Below are positions 9,340 through 18,386 of a DNA stretch of 64,000 bases, in pieces; position 1 is the first letter of the stretch, and the number at the start of each line of letters is the position of its first letter. The translations under genes were made by a program, and so were the position numbers. This DNA is from Clostridiales bacterium (GTDB taxonomy: Bacteria > Bacillota > Clostridia > Peptostreptococcales > Acidaminobacteraceae). The notes beneath the pieces were generated by a model. It made no database searches. It had not been told where the DNA came from and saw nothing but the letters and a program-made list of their open reading frames with translations. Where the stretch lies: positions 41,831-105,830 of the forward strand of contig JAFGAC010000156.1 of NCBI GenBank assembly GCA_016933835.1. Reading direction: 5' to 3'.

Positions 9340-10452
9340 TTATTTTGGAATGACACCTTCAACGCCTTCTACAAACCAATCCATTGAAAGTAATTCACCA
9401 TCAGTCATGCTTGAGCCTTCAGCCACTTTAATATTTCCATCTTGGTCTTTTATAGGTCCAGCAAAAACATCAAATGAACCATCTATTATTGCTGCTTTTT
9501 TAGCTTCTACTTGAGCAACCATATCAGCTGGAACTTTATCACTGATAGGCGCGATATCTACTATACCATCTTCAAGTCCACCCCAATATTGAGTTGACAC
9601 AAAAGTGCCATCTATCACAGATTTTACAGCATTAACATAATATGGACCCCAATTCCAAACTGCAGATGTCAAATTTGCTTCAGGAGCAAATGCTCTCATG
9701 TTTGTATTGTAACCGACTGCATAGACCCCTGCTTCTTCAGCAGCTTGTTGAGGTCCAGGTGTGTCTTGATGTTGGGCAATTACATCTACGCCAGAATCAA
9801 GTAAACCCTGTGCCGCTTCTTTTTCTTTTGCAGGATCATACCAAGTATTTGTCCATACTACTTTGACTACAGCATCAGCATTTGCTTCTTTAACACCTAG
9901 AGTAAATGCATTGATTCCTCTGATTACTTCAGGTATTGGATGTGCTGCAACATAACCGATTTCATTAGTTTCAGTCATAGCACCCGCTATCATTCCAGTC
10001 AAATATCTCGCTTGATAAATACGTCCAAAATAAGTACTCATGTTTTCTTCTGTTTTATATCCAGAACAATGAAAAAATTTTACATCTGGATACTTTAACG
10101 CCACATTATCCATATAATCCATGTAACCAAAACTAGTAGCAAAAACAACTGTACATCCTTCTTCAACAAGTTCAGTCATAACTCTCTCCGCATCTGAAGA
10201 TTCAGGCACAGATTCTACAAAAAGAACTTCAACATTTGGATATTGTTCTTCTAAAAATTGTCTTCCCTGATCATGTGCATAAGTCCATCCAGCATCTCCC
10301 GGTGGTCCTATATAAATCATTCCTACTTTGACAACTTCATCTGCAATAACTGCATCATCGACGACTTCAGCAGTTTTACTGCTGCAACCAGCAACTGACA
10401 CTACCAATACTAACAGCATTAGCACTACAAGAACTTTTGTGATATTTTTCAT
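9340..10452 (-). CDS. BMP family ABC transporter substrate-binding lipoprotein
   Basis: The 370-residue lipoprotein has signal peptide and lipobox SVAGC (Cys23). The mature part begins with an acidic linker and then the BMP (PF02608) fold: KVGMIYIGPPGDAGWTYAHD, VVFATSFGYMDY and ISDKVPADM. BMP proteins of Gram-positive bacteria bind purine nucleosides or related bases outside the membrane. It is the first gene of the operon, which ends with a purine-type amidohydrolase. A strong AGGAGG lies upstream of the ATG. The leader has tandem palindromes at 10483-10511. The ligand is inferred from the family and the neighbour enzyme. Confidence 0.9.
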   Translation of the reverse strand: MKNITKVLVVLMLLVLVVSVAGCSSKTAEVVDDAVIADEVVKVGMIYIGPPGDAGWTYAHDQGRQFLEEQYPNVEVLFVESVPESSDAERVMTELVEEGCTVVFATSFGYMDYMDNVALKYPDVKFFHCSGYKTEENMSTYFGRIYQARYLTGMIAGAMTETNEIGYVAAHPIPEVIRGINAFTLGVKEANADAVVKVVWTNTWYDPAKEKEAAQGLLDSGVDVIAQHQDTPGPQQAAEEAGVYAVGYNTNMRAFAPEANLTSAVWNWGPYYVNAVKSVIDGTFVSTQYWGGLEDGIVDIAPISDKVPADMVAQVEAKKAAIIDGSFDVFAGPIKDQDGNIKVAEGSSMTDGELLSMDWFVEGVEGVIPK

Positions 10453-10482
10453 TGCTTCCTCCTTTTGGCCTCAGCCATGTAT

Positions 10483-10511
10483 TAAGAAATTTCTTGTTCA
10501 GAAATTTCTTA
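10483..10511. promoter_or_regulatory. Tandem AGAAATTTCT palindromes in the BMP operon leader
   Basis: The 10-base palindrome AGAAATTTCT occurs at 10485-10494 and again at 10500-10509, a period of 15 bases. Together they also form one 12-base inverted repeat with loop TGTTC. They lie 30-60 bases upstream of the BMP start. A second small palindrome GCTGA-N5-TCAGC is at 10523-10537. No purine riboswitch core (GTTTCTACC-type) could be found. A tandem operator or an mRNA hairpin are both possible. Confidence 0.45.
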
Positions 10512-10590
10512 TCTATTTTTAAGCTGAATTAATCAGCGTTAAAACACAAAAGCAACTTTAAAAACCATATATTAACATATAATACCATTC

Positions 10591-10621
10591 ATCCCACGAC
10601 TAAAGTCACGGGTGTTCTGGC
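10591..10621 (-). repeat. IS200/IS605-like right-end hairpin fragment
   Basis: On the minus strand the hairpin CCCGTGACTTTAGTCGTGGG, with a two-base mid-stem mismatch, sits in the 381-base gap between divergent genes. Such ACTTTAGT hairpins are typical of the 3' ends of tnpB-carrying IS200/IS605 or IS607 elements. No tnpA or tnpB lies nearby, so it would be a relic or a miniature element. The rest of the gap (10622-10780) is A/T-rich and shows nothing else I can support. Confidence 0.4.
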
Positions 10622-10794
10622 ATTAATTATAAAATTAACTGCAAATATAGGAACAGATGTAATTGATACATTATCGTAATATTCTATAAATTCTGAATAT
10701 ATCCTTTATTTAATTATTCAATAGAAACATTTTTATAAAGACTATACAAATATACCTACTGTATATTAGTATACTTATAACATCATGAATCATT

Positions 10795-10803
10795 TGCTAT
10801 AAT
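10795..10803 (+). promoter_or_regulatory. Extended -10 promoter for the threonine-aldolase-like gene
   Basis: TGCTATAAT (TGn plus a consensus TATAAT) lies 30 bases before the start codon. No good -35 box is present 17 bases upstream, as is usual for extended -10 promoters. Confidence 0.55.
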
Positions 10804-10833
10804 AATAGTATCCATACTAGGGAGGTAAATATT

Positions 10834-11910
10834 ATGAATGAACTTCTATTAAAAGAAACATATAGAAATGCCACATACCATTTTCTAGGTCACGGTCCTA
10901 GAAACATAAAGGTTTTACTTGATTCATTTGAAAACACTGATCCCCTGACTGAATCTGATATTTATGGTGAAGGTTCGATTATCAGTGAATTTGAAAATGA
11001 AATCGCTACTTTGCTAGGTAAAGAAAAAGCAGTCTTTTTTCCAAGTGGTACAATGGCACAACAAATTGCTCTAAGAATTTGGTGTGATGATATGAAAATA
11101 TATAATATAGCCTATCATCCTTTAGCTCATTTAGAAATACACGAACAAGACGGCCTTAAAAAATTACATCATATACATCCAATTCTCTTAGGCGAAAAAC
11201 ACAGATTGTTCACACTTGATGATTTGAAGAATATAGAATATTCTCTCTCAACTGTTCTCATTGAATTGCCTCAAAGAGAAATTGGTGGACAATTGCCCTC
11301 TTTAGATGAGTTGCATAAAATAGTAGATTATTGCAAATCTAAAAACATAAAAGTTCATTTAGACGGTGCAAGACTTTTTGAAATCCTTCCTTATTACAAT
11401 ACATCTCCAAAAGAAATTGCTGATCTGTTTGACAGCGTTTATGTTTCTTTTTATAAAGGAATTGGTGGAATTGCAGGAGCAATATTAGCAGGTGATTCCA
11501 GTTTTATTGAAAAAGCTAAAATATGGAAAAGACGCCATGGTGGAGACCTCATCAGTTTATATCCCTATATAATAAGCGCAAAACACAACTTTGATTTAAA
11601 GTACAATAAAATGTCACAATACTATCAAGATGCAAAAGAACTTGCAGCTTTATTCAATTCTTTGCAATACGCTCACACATTTCCACATATACCAGTTTCA
11701 AATATGTTCCATGTCCATTTCAGCAAATCAAAAGAAACGGTTGAAAACTTATTGTTGGAAGCAACATTAAAATTTGATTTCGGCATAGCTACTCGAATAA
11801 CTGAAATCAATCCAAACAATTGCAGATATGAAATCAGTATTGGTGATGAATACGCTAAAATACCCAAAGAATTATTAAACAAGCTATTTGATTATCTTAA
11901 AATAATTTAG
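10834..11910 (+). CDS. PLP-dependent threonine aldolase / beta-eliminating lyase family
   Basis: This 358-residue fold-type I PLP enzyme is of the low-specificity threonine aldolase group, which cleaves L-threonine or allo-threonine to glycine and acetaldehyde. Visible landmarks are FPSGTMAQQIAL (phosphate-binding loop, about 69-80), HLDGAR (Asp177, which binds the pyridine nitrogen) and SFYKGIGG (Lys208, Schiff base). The start ATG follows GGGAGGT with 7 bases between. It is transcribed divergently from the BMP operon and converges on the fliB-like gene. Substrate preference cannot be told; some relatives are aldolases for other beta-hydroxy amino acids. Confidence 0.82.
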   Translation: MNELLLKETYRNATYHFLGHGPRNIKVLLDSFENTDPLTESDIYGEGSIISEFENEIATLLGKEKAVFFPSGTMAQQIALRIWCDDMKIYNIAYHPLAHLEIHEQDGLKKLHHIHPILLGEKHRLFTLDDLKNIEYSLSTVLIELPQREIGGQLPSLDELHKIVDYCKSKNIKVHLDGARLFEILPYYNTSPKEIADLFDSVYVSFYKGIGGIAGAILAGDSSFIEKAKIWKRRHGGDLISLYPYIISAKHNFDLKYNKMSQYYQDAKELAALFNSLQYAHTFPHIPVSNMFHVHFSKSKETVENLLLEATLKFDFGIATRITEINPNNCRYEISIGDEYAKIPKELLNKLFDYLKII

Positions 11911-11920
11911 CAAGGAATAT

Positions 11921-11958
11921 AGAATGAACCCCCACTTCAGTAAGTGAGGGTTCATTCT
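11921..11958. repeat. Long near-perfect hairpin between convergent genes
   Basis: The 17-base arms (11921-11937 and 11942-11958) have a single C-A mismatch around loop CAGT. The core is GAACCCCCACTT / AAGTGAGGGTTC. It lies 11 bases past the aldolase stop and 24 bases from the end of the convergent gene. No T-run follows on either strand, so it is not a standard terminator. It resembles hairpins of IS200/IS605-type ends. Confidence 0.6.
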
Positions 11959-11981
11959 TCATCAGAGATTCTATTCTGAAT

Positions 11982-13181
11982 TTACTGCATATTGATAATC
12001 GAATTCAAAACAATCATTTTATCTTTCTTAAACAAATCTAAAACTCTACTTATATATGTATCATGATGTTCAATGACTTTTGAAAACGCTTGAATAAAAT
12101 CTACAACTATCTCATCATTTATTGACCCAATGGATTTAGAAAGACCCGTCAAATAGAATTGTATCAATCCTAATTTTAAAGTCATTATTAAGAAAGTAAT
12201 CATTGCTGATTCAGGAAATGTAAATGGATATAAATTCTTGAACATGTCATTGATCAAGTAATTTTCAAAAATATATTTATGATTTTCTAAGTACTCCGCT
12301 ATATATTCATCATGAATTTTATTATATGGTTCATTGTATATCCCTTGTCTAAATTTCTTGTCGTAATTCTTGAACTTCTCATGATCGACACTATTTTCAA
12401 TATCCATCAATTCAATAAATTTCATAAGTTGTTCATAAAATTCTTCAGGGATCCGATTATCCTTCAAGTTCACATTTTCATTTGTAATTCTATTTCTATA
12501 TTCATCTATAATTTTCGGAATTTTTTCATATTCTTTTTTGACAATAACATCATCTAATGATTCATGAAAAATACCTAGCAGTCTTATTTTTTCCCAAATC
12601 GATCCATTATTCTGTTTTATTGCCCAAATACCAAAATCTCTAAGTTCTTTTAAATATACAATTTCTGAATTCTTATATGGCTTTCTATCTGTCCATACAT
12701 CTGAAGTAATAATCAACTTATCCAAACTTTCATATACTGTTTCAAATTCAAGTCCTTTGTCTTCCAGAAGAATCAATCTTGCAGCCTCAGGACAAGATAC
12801 CGTCATTGAGCGTTCAAAAATACCGTCAATTCTATTGATTACGCGTGGATATAAAGAACATACATTTGATAGAGCTTCTTCACCAAATGAAATTTGAATA
12901 TCACAAAGCCCTTCATCATTTAAAAAAGGACATTTTTTATTCTCTCTTAGTTCAATTTTGCAATAGTCTATATCAGGTGAAAAATAATCTTCATTAAAGT
13001 ACACGTGTTGTTTCACACGGTTTGCGATAGGATGTTTCTTGATACGAGTCAATTTTTCACAAGTCCTATAATCAACATCAACAGCCCATCCGACACAGCA
13101 ACTATCGCTGCAGCTTCCACCTATACAATGAAACTTTTTATAAATTGAAATTTGTTTGATATCACTCTTTTTTTTATTCAT
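11982..13181 (-). CDS. Flagellin lysine N-methylase family (FliB-like), Cys-rich
   Basis: The 399-residue protein has a cysteine-rich N-terminal half: FHCIGGSCSDSCCVGWAVD (about residues 18-37), KKCPFLNDEGLCDIQ, NVCSLYPR and SCPEAARL. These clusters match the FliB/YkgJ-like family, whose best known member methylates surface lysines of flagellin and probably binds a metal or Fe-S centre. The C-terminal half is helical and poorly conserved. No flagellar gene is in the window, so the natural target is unknown. It stands alone between a terminator of the patatin gene and a convergent hairpin. Confidence 0.78.
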   Translation of the reverse strand: MNKKKSDIKQISIYKKFHCIGGSCSDSCCVGWAVDVDYRTCEKLTRIKKHPIANRVKQHVYFNEDYFSPDIDYCKIELRENKKCPFLNDEGLCDIQISFGEEALSNVCSLYPRVINRIDGIFERSMTVSCPEAARLILLEDKGLEFETVYESLDKLIITSDVWTDRKPYKNSEIVYLKELRDFGIWAIKQNNGSIWEKIRLLGIFHESLDDVIVKKEYEKIPKIIDEYRNRITNENVNLKDNRIPEEFYEQLMKFIELMDIENSVDHEKFKNYDKKFRQGIYNEPYNKIHDEYIAEYLENHKYIFENYLINDMFKNLYPFTFPESAMITFLIMTLKLGLIQFYLTGLSKSIGSINDEIVVDFIQAFSKVIEHHDTYISRVLDLFKKDKMIVLNSIINMQ

Positions 13182-13206
13182 AATAGCCTCTGTCTTTTAA
13201 TATTTA

Positions 13207-13250
13207 TAAAAAAACATCCAATCTCAGCACTATCATTCGATTGGATGTTT
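13207..13250 (-). terminator. Terminator of the patatin gene
   Basis: Twelve-base perfect arms AAACATCCAATC / GATTGGATGTTT (13212-13223, 13239-13250) surround a 15-base loop. On the minus strand a run of T follows. Confidence 0.8.
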
Positions 13251-13252
13251 CT

Positions 13253-14107
13253 CTAACTTACTTTAATAATTTCAATATCCAATAATCTCTTAATATCATT
13301 CAGGTGCATTCTAGCTGCATCTTCACCAAGCTTAACAAAATTATCCATTTTGGAAACAGAATAAAATCTGAATATCTCTTTCCAGTTTTTAAAATTGAAT
13401 TCTTGATGGTCAAACACTTTAATAATAATATCCGAATTTTCTTCTATTATTTTTTCTCTATTGTTGATCAACGGAATATACACCGCTCTGTAAATCATAC
13501 TGAAGATATTGATACTTTCAATTTTCTTGCTTAAATATCCATCTAAAGAAACTGAAATAACAATGCCGTTTTCTCCAACAAAATCCCTGCAAATATCTGC
13601 CGGAATACTGTCCAACAAACCTCCATCTACATAATATTCTTCTCCAATTTTAACTGGTTTATACATACCAGGAAAAGCTGATGATGCTGTAACCGCATCT
13701 TTTAAATTTCCTTCTGAAAAAGCATGTAATTTACCAGTGTGCAAATTAGTAGTTACTATTTTGATTGGTATCAAAGACTCTTCAATATTAATATCCCCAC
13801 ATAAATCTGTTATGATATTTTGAAAATTTCTTTGAGAAAGAATTGCTTTTTTACTGATGGTAGGTCTGAACCATGTAACTCTTTTCAATATCTCACTGAA
13901 TTTTTTCATTATCGATTCTTTAGGAACATCATTCGCAATCAAAGCACCAATTAAAGACCCTGCACTGCAGGTTGCAAGAAAATCTATCGGAATATTATTT
14001 TCTCTTAAAACATTGACAACTCCCAAATGTGCAAAACTTTTCGCACCACCGCCTCCAAATGCAAGGCTGACTTTTTTTCTTTTATTTATATTTATACTGC
14101 TATTCAC
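13253..14107 (-). CDS. Patatin-like phospholipase / RssA-type hydrolase
   Basis: This 284-residue cytosolic serine hydrolase is of the patatin family. Landmarks are the oxyanion loop FGGGGAKS (17-24), the nucleophile motif TCSAGS with Ser48 (the first Gly of GxSxG is Thr), and the catalytic Asp161 in YYVDGGLLDS. Family members hydrolyse phospholipids or lysophospholipids at the membrane. The start is GTG at 14107, supported by AAGGTG seven bases upstream; no ATG fits. It is a single-gene unit with its own terminator. Confidence 0.85.
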   Translation of the reverse strand: MNSSININKRKKVSLAFGGGGAKSFAHLGVVNVLRENNIPIDFLATCSAGSLIGALIANDVPKESIMKKFSEILKRVTWFRPTISKKAILSQRNFQNIITDLCGDINIEESLIPIKIVTTNLHTGKLHAFSEGNLKDAVTASSAFPGMYKPVKIGEEYYVDGGLLDSIPADICRDFVGENGIVISVSLDGYLSKKIESINIFSMIYRAVYIPLINNREKIIEENSDIIIKVFDHQEFNFKNWKEIFRFYSVSKMDNFVKLGEDAARMHLNDIKRLLDIEIIKVS

Positions 14108-14197
14108 TTTTTCACCTTAATCCTTCTTATTAAACCACGTTTACAACTATGTCAATAGTACAACCACCTTCGTCAAAGGTCAATCAAAACATTTAAC

Positions 14198-16075
14198 TTA
14201 CCACGAACCGCCGCCACCTCCACCGCCGCCGCCTCCTACAGACCCGCCACCAAAAGATGAGGATGAACTTTGAGGTTTTGATGACATTTGTGTAAAAGAT
14301 CGATTCATACTGCTCATCATGAGGTAAGTGCTGAATGGTCTATTGGAAATATACCAGTCGGGTCCCTCTAATGCAAGACGTTGAATATTACTATCCCATA
14401 TTTTCGTCAAATCAAAGATCATGACATACGGCAACATATCATAAAAATATGAAGGTTGTTCTTTGTATAGCATTTCCAACCGGTCCAATTTTGCAGTTTC
14501 AAGAAATTCTTTAAATCCATAAATATTATCTAGCATGGTTCTGCCATATTCAGAATATCTTTTTACTTTTCCAATGACAACAATAGATGCAATATATAAC
14601 ACAACTGAAAAACTCATGAGCATTGTCAATGAGTTGAATTCAATGTTTTTTAAATCAATGGATTGAACAACTGATTGAATCACCAAAAATCCTCTTGAAA
14701 ATATAAAAATCAACACACCATATTTCAGTATGCTTTTATACCAATTTTTCTTCTTTTTCTTTCTAAAAGAAAGCGCGACTGAAATAATCCAAAATATAAA
14801 TAAAAATATGAATGACATGATGAAGGCACTTAAATAGTCAACACCTGAGAGAATTTTAAAATAATTCGCAAAGATCCCTGCAGTTATAAGCAATATTAAA
14901 AAGTTGACAATATAAATACCATATTGGTACTTGTTTTCAAGTATTTCTTTTTTATCCCTATAAATATCCCTGACAAAACCCCTCGCTGCATCCAAATCTG
15001 CATAAAACTGATTTTCAAGGTTTTCTATCGATACAGTATTGCCAATTCCCTTTGAAAAAAGATCTTCAAACAAATTTCTTTCATAAAGTGATTCAATAAT
15101 ATTAGAGTCAACTATTTTCTCAAAACTGAGTTCGCTTTTTTTAAACAAGCCACTTTTTTCTTCCTCAATTATTTTTAAATATCCTTTTGATGCCCAATAG
15201 ATGATAATAGATGAGACATCTTGGTTACTTAATTTCTCTTCATTAAATATATAAGCCATCTCTGCTGGATTCAATCCTTGAGGTGGGTAAAAATTCAATA
15301 CAGGAGTCAATTTATTTCTTCTGTAATTGCTATTTCTAATATAAATGGCTCCCGCAAGAGACATCAATAAAAATACAATTAAAAAATAAAGCGCCATCAA
15401 TGAATAGGGTTTTGAAACATCAGTAAAATAGCCTTCATCAAGATTAAGAGCAACCGTTATACCTTCATAAGGAAGTAAATCAGATGCAAATCCCACTATT
15501 TTAAGATTATCCACATCCCATGCAACTTTTTCTGAACTCGTGCTGCCGTATGCACCTGATGTGATATTCAAACGTGATACATCAAAAGATTTTGGCATGC
15601 TGATTTCAAAATTCACTTCATCAATTGTTGTGTTCCATTCTGTTCCCAAAATATTGAAATAAAATTCATCATACGCTTTGATCAAATCATCAGATCCATC
15701 ATATGTATAATTGATCTGATAGGCTTTTTTCCCTGAAACATAAGTGTTTGCATCGCCAATTTTTATATCTAGATTCGCACCTTGATTTGAGACTTCAAAT
15801 TTGTATGGTTCATTAGTAGAGGGATCTACAACACTTATATTGGAAATATCGTGTGAATAACCATAATAATTCACAGGAATATCTCTGAATATGCCGTGCC
15901 TTTGTGTCTTGAAATTGACATAAATTGTTTCTTCAATATTGTAAACATTGCTCTCGCTGACTTCAATTGATATATCATATCTTTCGATATTGTAGAACTC
16001 GTCTGCAAAAGCAAAAGATTGGAATATCGACAATATCATTATCAACACTATCAGTATTTTTATATTTTTATTCAT
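14198..16075 (-). CDS. DUF2207 membrane protein with glycine-rich tail
   Basis: The 625-residue protein has a signal peptide (about 1-24, ending FAFADE). An extracellular DUF2207 domain follows, with RYDISIEVSESNVYNIEETI and QRHGIFRDIPVNY. Then come one membrane helix near 230-250, a cytoplasmic winged-helix-like part (NPAEMAYIFNEEKLSNQDVSS), further helices around 385-500, and a tail of SFGGGSVGGGGGG ending in SW. This tail is diagnostic of the family. DUF2207 proteins are usually encoded with LemA, as here (12 bases apart), but the function of the pair is not established. Confidence 0.9.
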   Translation of the reverse strand: MNKNIKILIVLIMILSIFQSFAFADEFYNIERYDISIEVSESNVYNIEETIYVNFKTQRHGIFRDIPVNYYGYSHDISNISVVDPSTNEPYKFEVSNQGANLDIKIGDANTYVSGKKAYQINYTYDGSDDLIKAYDEFYFNILGTEWNTTIDEVNFEISMPKSFDVSRLNITSGAYGSTSSEKVAWDVDNLKIVGFASDLLPYEGITVALNLDEGYFTDVSKPYSLMALYFLIVFLLMSLAGAIYIRNSNYRRNKLTPVLNFYPPQGLNPAEMAYIFNEEKLSNQDVSSIIIYWASKGYLKIIEEEKSGLFKKSELSFEKIVDSNIIESLYERNLFEDLFSKGIGNTVSIENLENQFYADLDAARGFVRDIYRDKKEILENKYQYGIYIVNFLILLITAGIFANYFKILSGVDYLSAFIMSFIFLFIFWIISVALSFRKKKKKNWYKSILKYGVLIFIFSRGFLVIQSVVQSIDLKNIEFNSLTMLMSFSVVLYIASIVVIGKVKRYSEYGRTMLDNIYGFKEFLETAKLDRLEMLYKEQPSYFYDMLPYVMIFDLTKIWDSNIQRLALEGPDWYISNRPFSTYLMMSSMNRSFTQMSSKPQSSSSSFGGGSVGGGGGGGGGGSW

Positions 16076-16087
16076 AAATTATCACAC

Positions 16088-16639
16088 CTAAAATTTGACA
16101 GAAATATTTTCTCTCTCTGCCTCTTCAATTTCAAAAAATGGTTTCTTAGAAAATCCCAACATATTTGCAAAGATGAAATTTGGAAATATGGCAATTTCTT
16201 TATTGTAAACTTTTGTTGCCCCATTGAAATAAAGTCTTGAATTTGAAATATCTTCTTCGATTTTAGTCAATTGATTTTGAAGGTTTAGAAATCCTTGATT
16301 AGCCTTCAAATCCGGGTAACCTTCAGCTAAAGCAAATATTGATTTCAACCCCATAGAAATATCCTTGTTTGCATTTATGACATCTTCTGGATTAGAAGCT
16401 GACAATGCACTATTTCTAGCCTGTATCACTCTCTCAAGCGTTTCTTTTTCATGAGTTGCATAACCCTTTACTGTTTCAACTAAATTTGGTATTAAATCAT
16501 ACCTCTTTTTCAAGAACACATCCATTGATGAAAAAGCTTCCTCCACGTTGATATTCAATTTAATTAATTTGTTATAAATTGAAATTGCGAATAAAACCAA
16601 CAATACTATAATTCCTAGAACTACATATAAAAAAAACAT
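16088..16639 (-). CDS. lemA: LemA family protein
   Basis: The protein has 183 residues, with an N-terminal membrane helix (FFLYVVLGIIVLLVLFAISI) followed by a helical bundle. The typical LemA phrases are DVFLKKRYDLIPNLVETVKGY, RNSALSASNPED, LFALAEGYPDLKAN and FLNLQNQLTKIEEDI. A longer reading frame would begin at TTG 16657, but that codon lies inside the Shine-Dalgarno AAAGGAG. The ATG at 16639 is 8 bases after it and is the start. It is co-transcribed with the DUF2207 gene downstream. Confidence 0.92.
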   Translation of the reverse strand: MFFLYVVLGIIVLLVLFAISIYNKLIKLNINVEEAFSSMDVFLKKRYDLIPNLVETVKGYATHEKETLERVIQARNSALSASNPEDVINANKDISMGLKSIFALAEGYPDLKANQGFLNLQNQLTKIEEDISNSRLYFNGATKVYNKEIAIFPNFIFANMLGFSKKPFFEIEEAERENISVKF

Positions 16640-16959
16640 AATTACATCTCCTTTCAATTTTTATATTTAATAATTACCAATTATTGATCGCCATAAGCAA
16701 ATTACTTAGATTTATATATACCTGCCGATCCTCATTTCTGATATCTTAGGCATAATCAATACAATTTTAATTTTCAGACTCAATTAGCAATTTCTCCAAC
16801 TTTTATAAATATTTCAATCCCAACCCACTGCCTCCAGAAGTGACAATTGTCCACATTTTTCTCACCTACCAAATTTACCTTTCTTATATAATAACATAAT
16901 TTAATGCATTTTTATTTTGTTCTTATATAGTATAATTTATACAGAATGGAGAAATGTTA
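16640..16959. other. Gap between divergent lemA and MFS genes
   Basis: About 320 bases are non-coding. I can support only a TATAAT at 16931-16936 for the plus-strand MFS gene, without a clear -35. The remainder is A/T-rich with no strong stem, repeat or short gene. Confidence 0.5.
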
Positions 16960-18351
16960 ATGAAGACACGAATAATTTCTTTTAATTATCAACTAGGTTA
17001 TGGGATTGGCAACTATGGATATGGTTTGATTTCTCAAATGGTATCATCCTATTTAATATTTTACGGTACCGTCATTCTCAAAATTCCAGGCAGCTTAATT
17101 GGACTTGTCGTATCTTTGAGTATTTTATGGGATGCAATAAGCGATCCCTTGATGGGTTATTTTTCTGATAACACTAAATCATTTATGGGTAGACGACATA
17201 TCTATATACTTATTGGTACCATACTCATGGCTGCGACGAATTATTTTTTATGGACAGTTACACCCGGTATTTCAGTATATTCAAAGTTCATTTGGATATT
17301 TACCAGTGTTATGCTATTAAAAACATTCATCACTATTTTTATTACACCTTACAATGCATTAGGTGCTGAACTCATCAGTGACTACGATGGCCGTTCAACA
17401 ATTCAAGCTGTTAAAACAGTATTCTTTCTGGCGTCAATCTTATCTGTGACAGCAATCAGCATGTTTGTATTTTTTAGACCTACTGTTCAATATCCTGTTG
17501 GTCAATTAAATCCAGATGCCTATAAATATATGGCAATCACAATTTCGACATTGATACTTATAACAGGACTCATAACATTTTTTTCTACCTATAAATTCAG
17601 AGGATCTTCAACCACCAATTTAAATATCGGATTTAAAGAATTTTTAAGAAGCATCAAAATTGCTTTTAAAAGCAATGATTACAGATCTGTCGCACTTGGT
17701 TATTTATACACCAATCTGGCATCAGCACTAATAGGTACTATTGGACTTCATGTTTTTACTTATACTTTCTATATGAACAATTATAAAATAGGCATTATCT
17801 TTGGATTCCAATTCATTGTCAGCATGATTTCACAGCCTTTCTGGATCAAATTATCAAAAAAACTGGATAAAAAAGATACGATTATGCTCGGTTTAAAAAT
17901 ATCAATAATTGGCAGCTTCATTATGCTGGCTCTAGTTGGTTTTAGAGATATCGTTAAGCTCCATTATGAAATTATGCTTATTTATGCATTGGTAGTAGGA
18001 TTTGGAACATCCGGTTTATTTTCGTTGCCGCTGTCAATGCTAGCTGATACAGTCGATCTCGAAGAATTCAATCATGGTATGAGAAATGAAGGTGTTTATT
18101 ATGGCCTTTTGAATTTCGCCTATAAAATTTCACAATCGCTTGCAATTTTATTATTTGGGATTGTCTTGGATTTAATCGGATTCGACGCAAATTTATCAGT
18201 TCAAAACAACTATACTTTAGTTGTTTTAGGCATTCTTCTTCCTTTTGGAAGTATTATCTCTTTCCTTCTTGCAAAAAAAGCATACACGAATTATAGCCTT
18301 AACAGAGAAATTCTTCTTGAGATCCAAAACAAATTAAAATCAAGCAGATAA
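16960..18351 (+). CDS. MFS transporter, glycoside-pentoside-hexuronide (GPH) cation symporter type
   Basis: The protein has 463 residues and about twelve membrane helices. The GPH signature DAISDPLMGYFSDNTKSFMGRRH lies after helix 2, and ITPYNALGAELISDYDGRS marks the central region. PLSMLADTVDLEEFNHGMRNEG is the equivalent motif of the second half. These symporters carry sugars or sugar acids with Na+ or H+. An ATG at 16954 is only two bases from GGAG; the ATG at 16960 has proper spacing and is used. It is a single gene, convergent with rsgA. Substrate unknown. Confidence 0.88.
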   Translation: MKTRIISFNYQLGYGIGNYGYGLISQMVSSYLIFYGTVILKIPGSLIGLVVSLSILWDAISDPLMGYFSDNTKSFMGRRHIYILIGTILMAATNYFLWTVTPGISVYSKFIWIFTSVMLLKTFITIFITPYNALGAELISDYDGRSTIQAVKTVFFLASILSVTAISMFVFFRPTVQYPVGQLNPDAYKYMAITISTLILITGLITFFSTYKFRGSSTTNLNIGFKEFLRSIKIAFKSNDYRSVALGYLYTNLASALIGTIGLHVFTYTFYMNNYKIGIIFGFQFIVSMISQPFWIKLSKKLDKKDTIMLGLKISIIGSFIMLALVGFRDIVKLHYEIMLIYALVVGFGTSGLFSLPLSMLADTVDLEEFNHGMRNEGVYYGLLNFAYKISQSLAILLFGIVLDLIGFDANLSVQNNYTLVVLGILLPFGSIISFLLAKKAYTNYSLNREILLEIQNKLKSSR

Positions 18352-18380
18352 TTTATTGATTTGAAATAATCTGCTTGATT
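18339..18380. terminator. Terminator between convergent MFS and rsgA genes
   Basis: Perfect 12-base arms aatcaagcagat / atctgcttgatt (18339-18350, 18369-18380) include the MFS stop codon in the left arm. T-rich sequence lies on both sides. Confidence 0.65.
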
Positions 18381-18386
18381 CATCAC

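Noticed and set aside
10453..10833. Purine riboswitch before the BMP operon
   Set aside because: I looked for the conserved core (GTTTCTACC-like, with pairing loops) on the minus strand and found only one weak partial match (GTTTCTATT) without the other elements.
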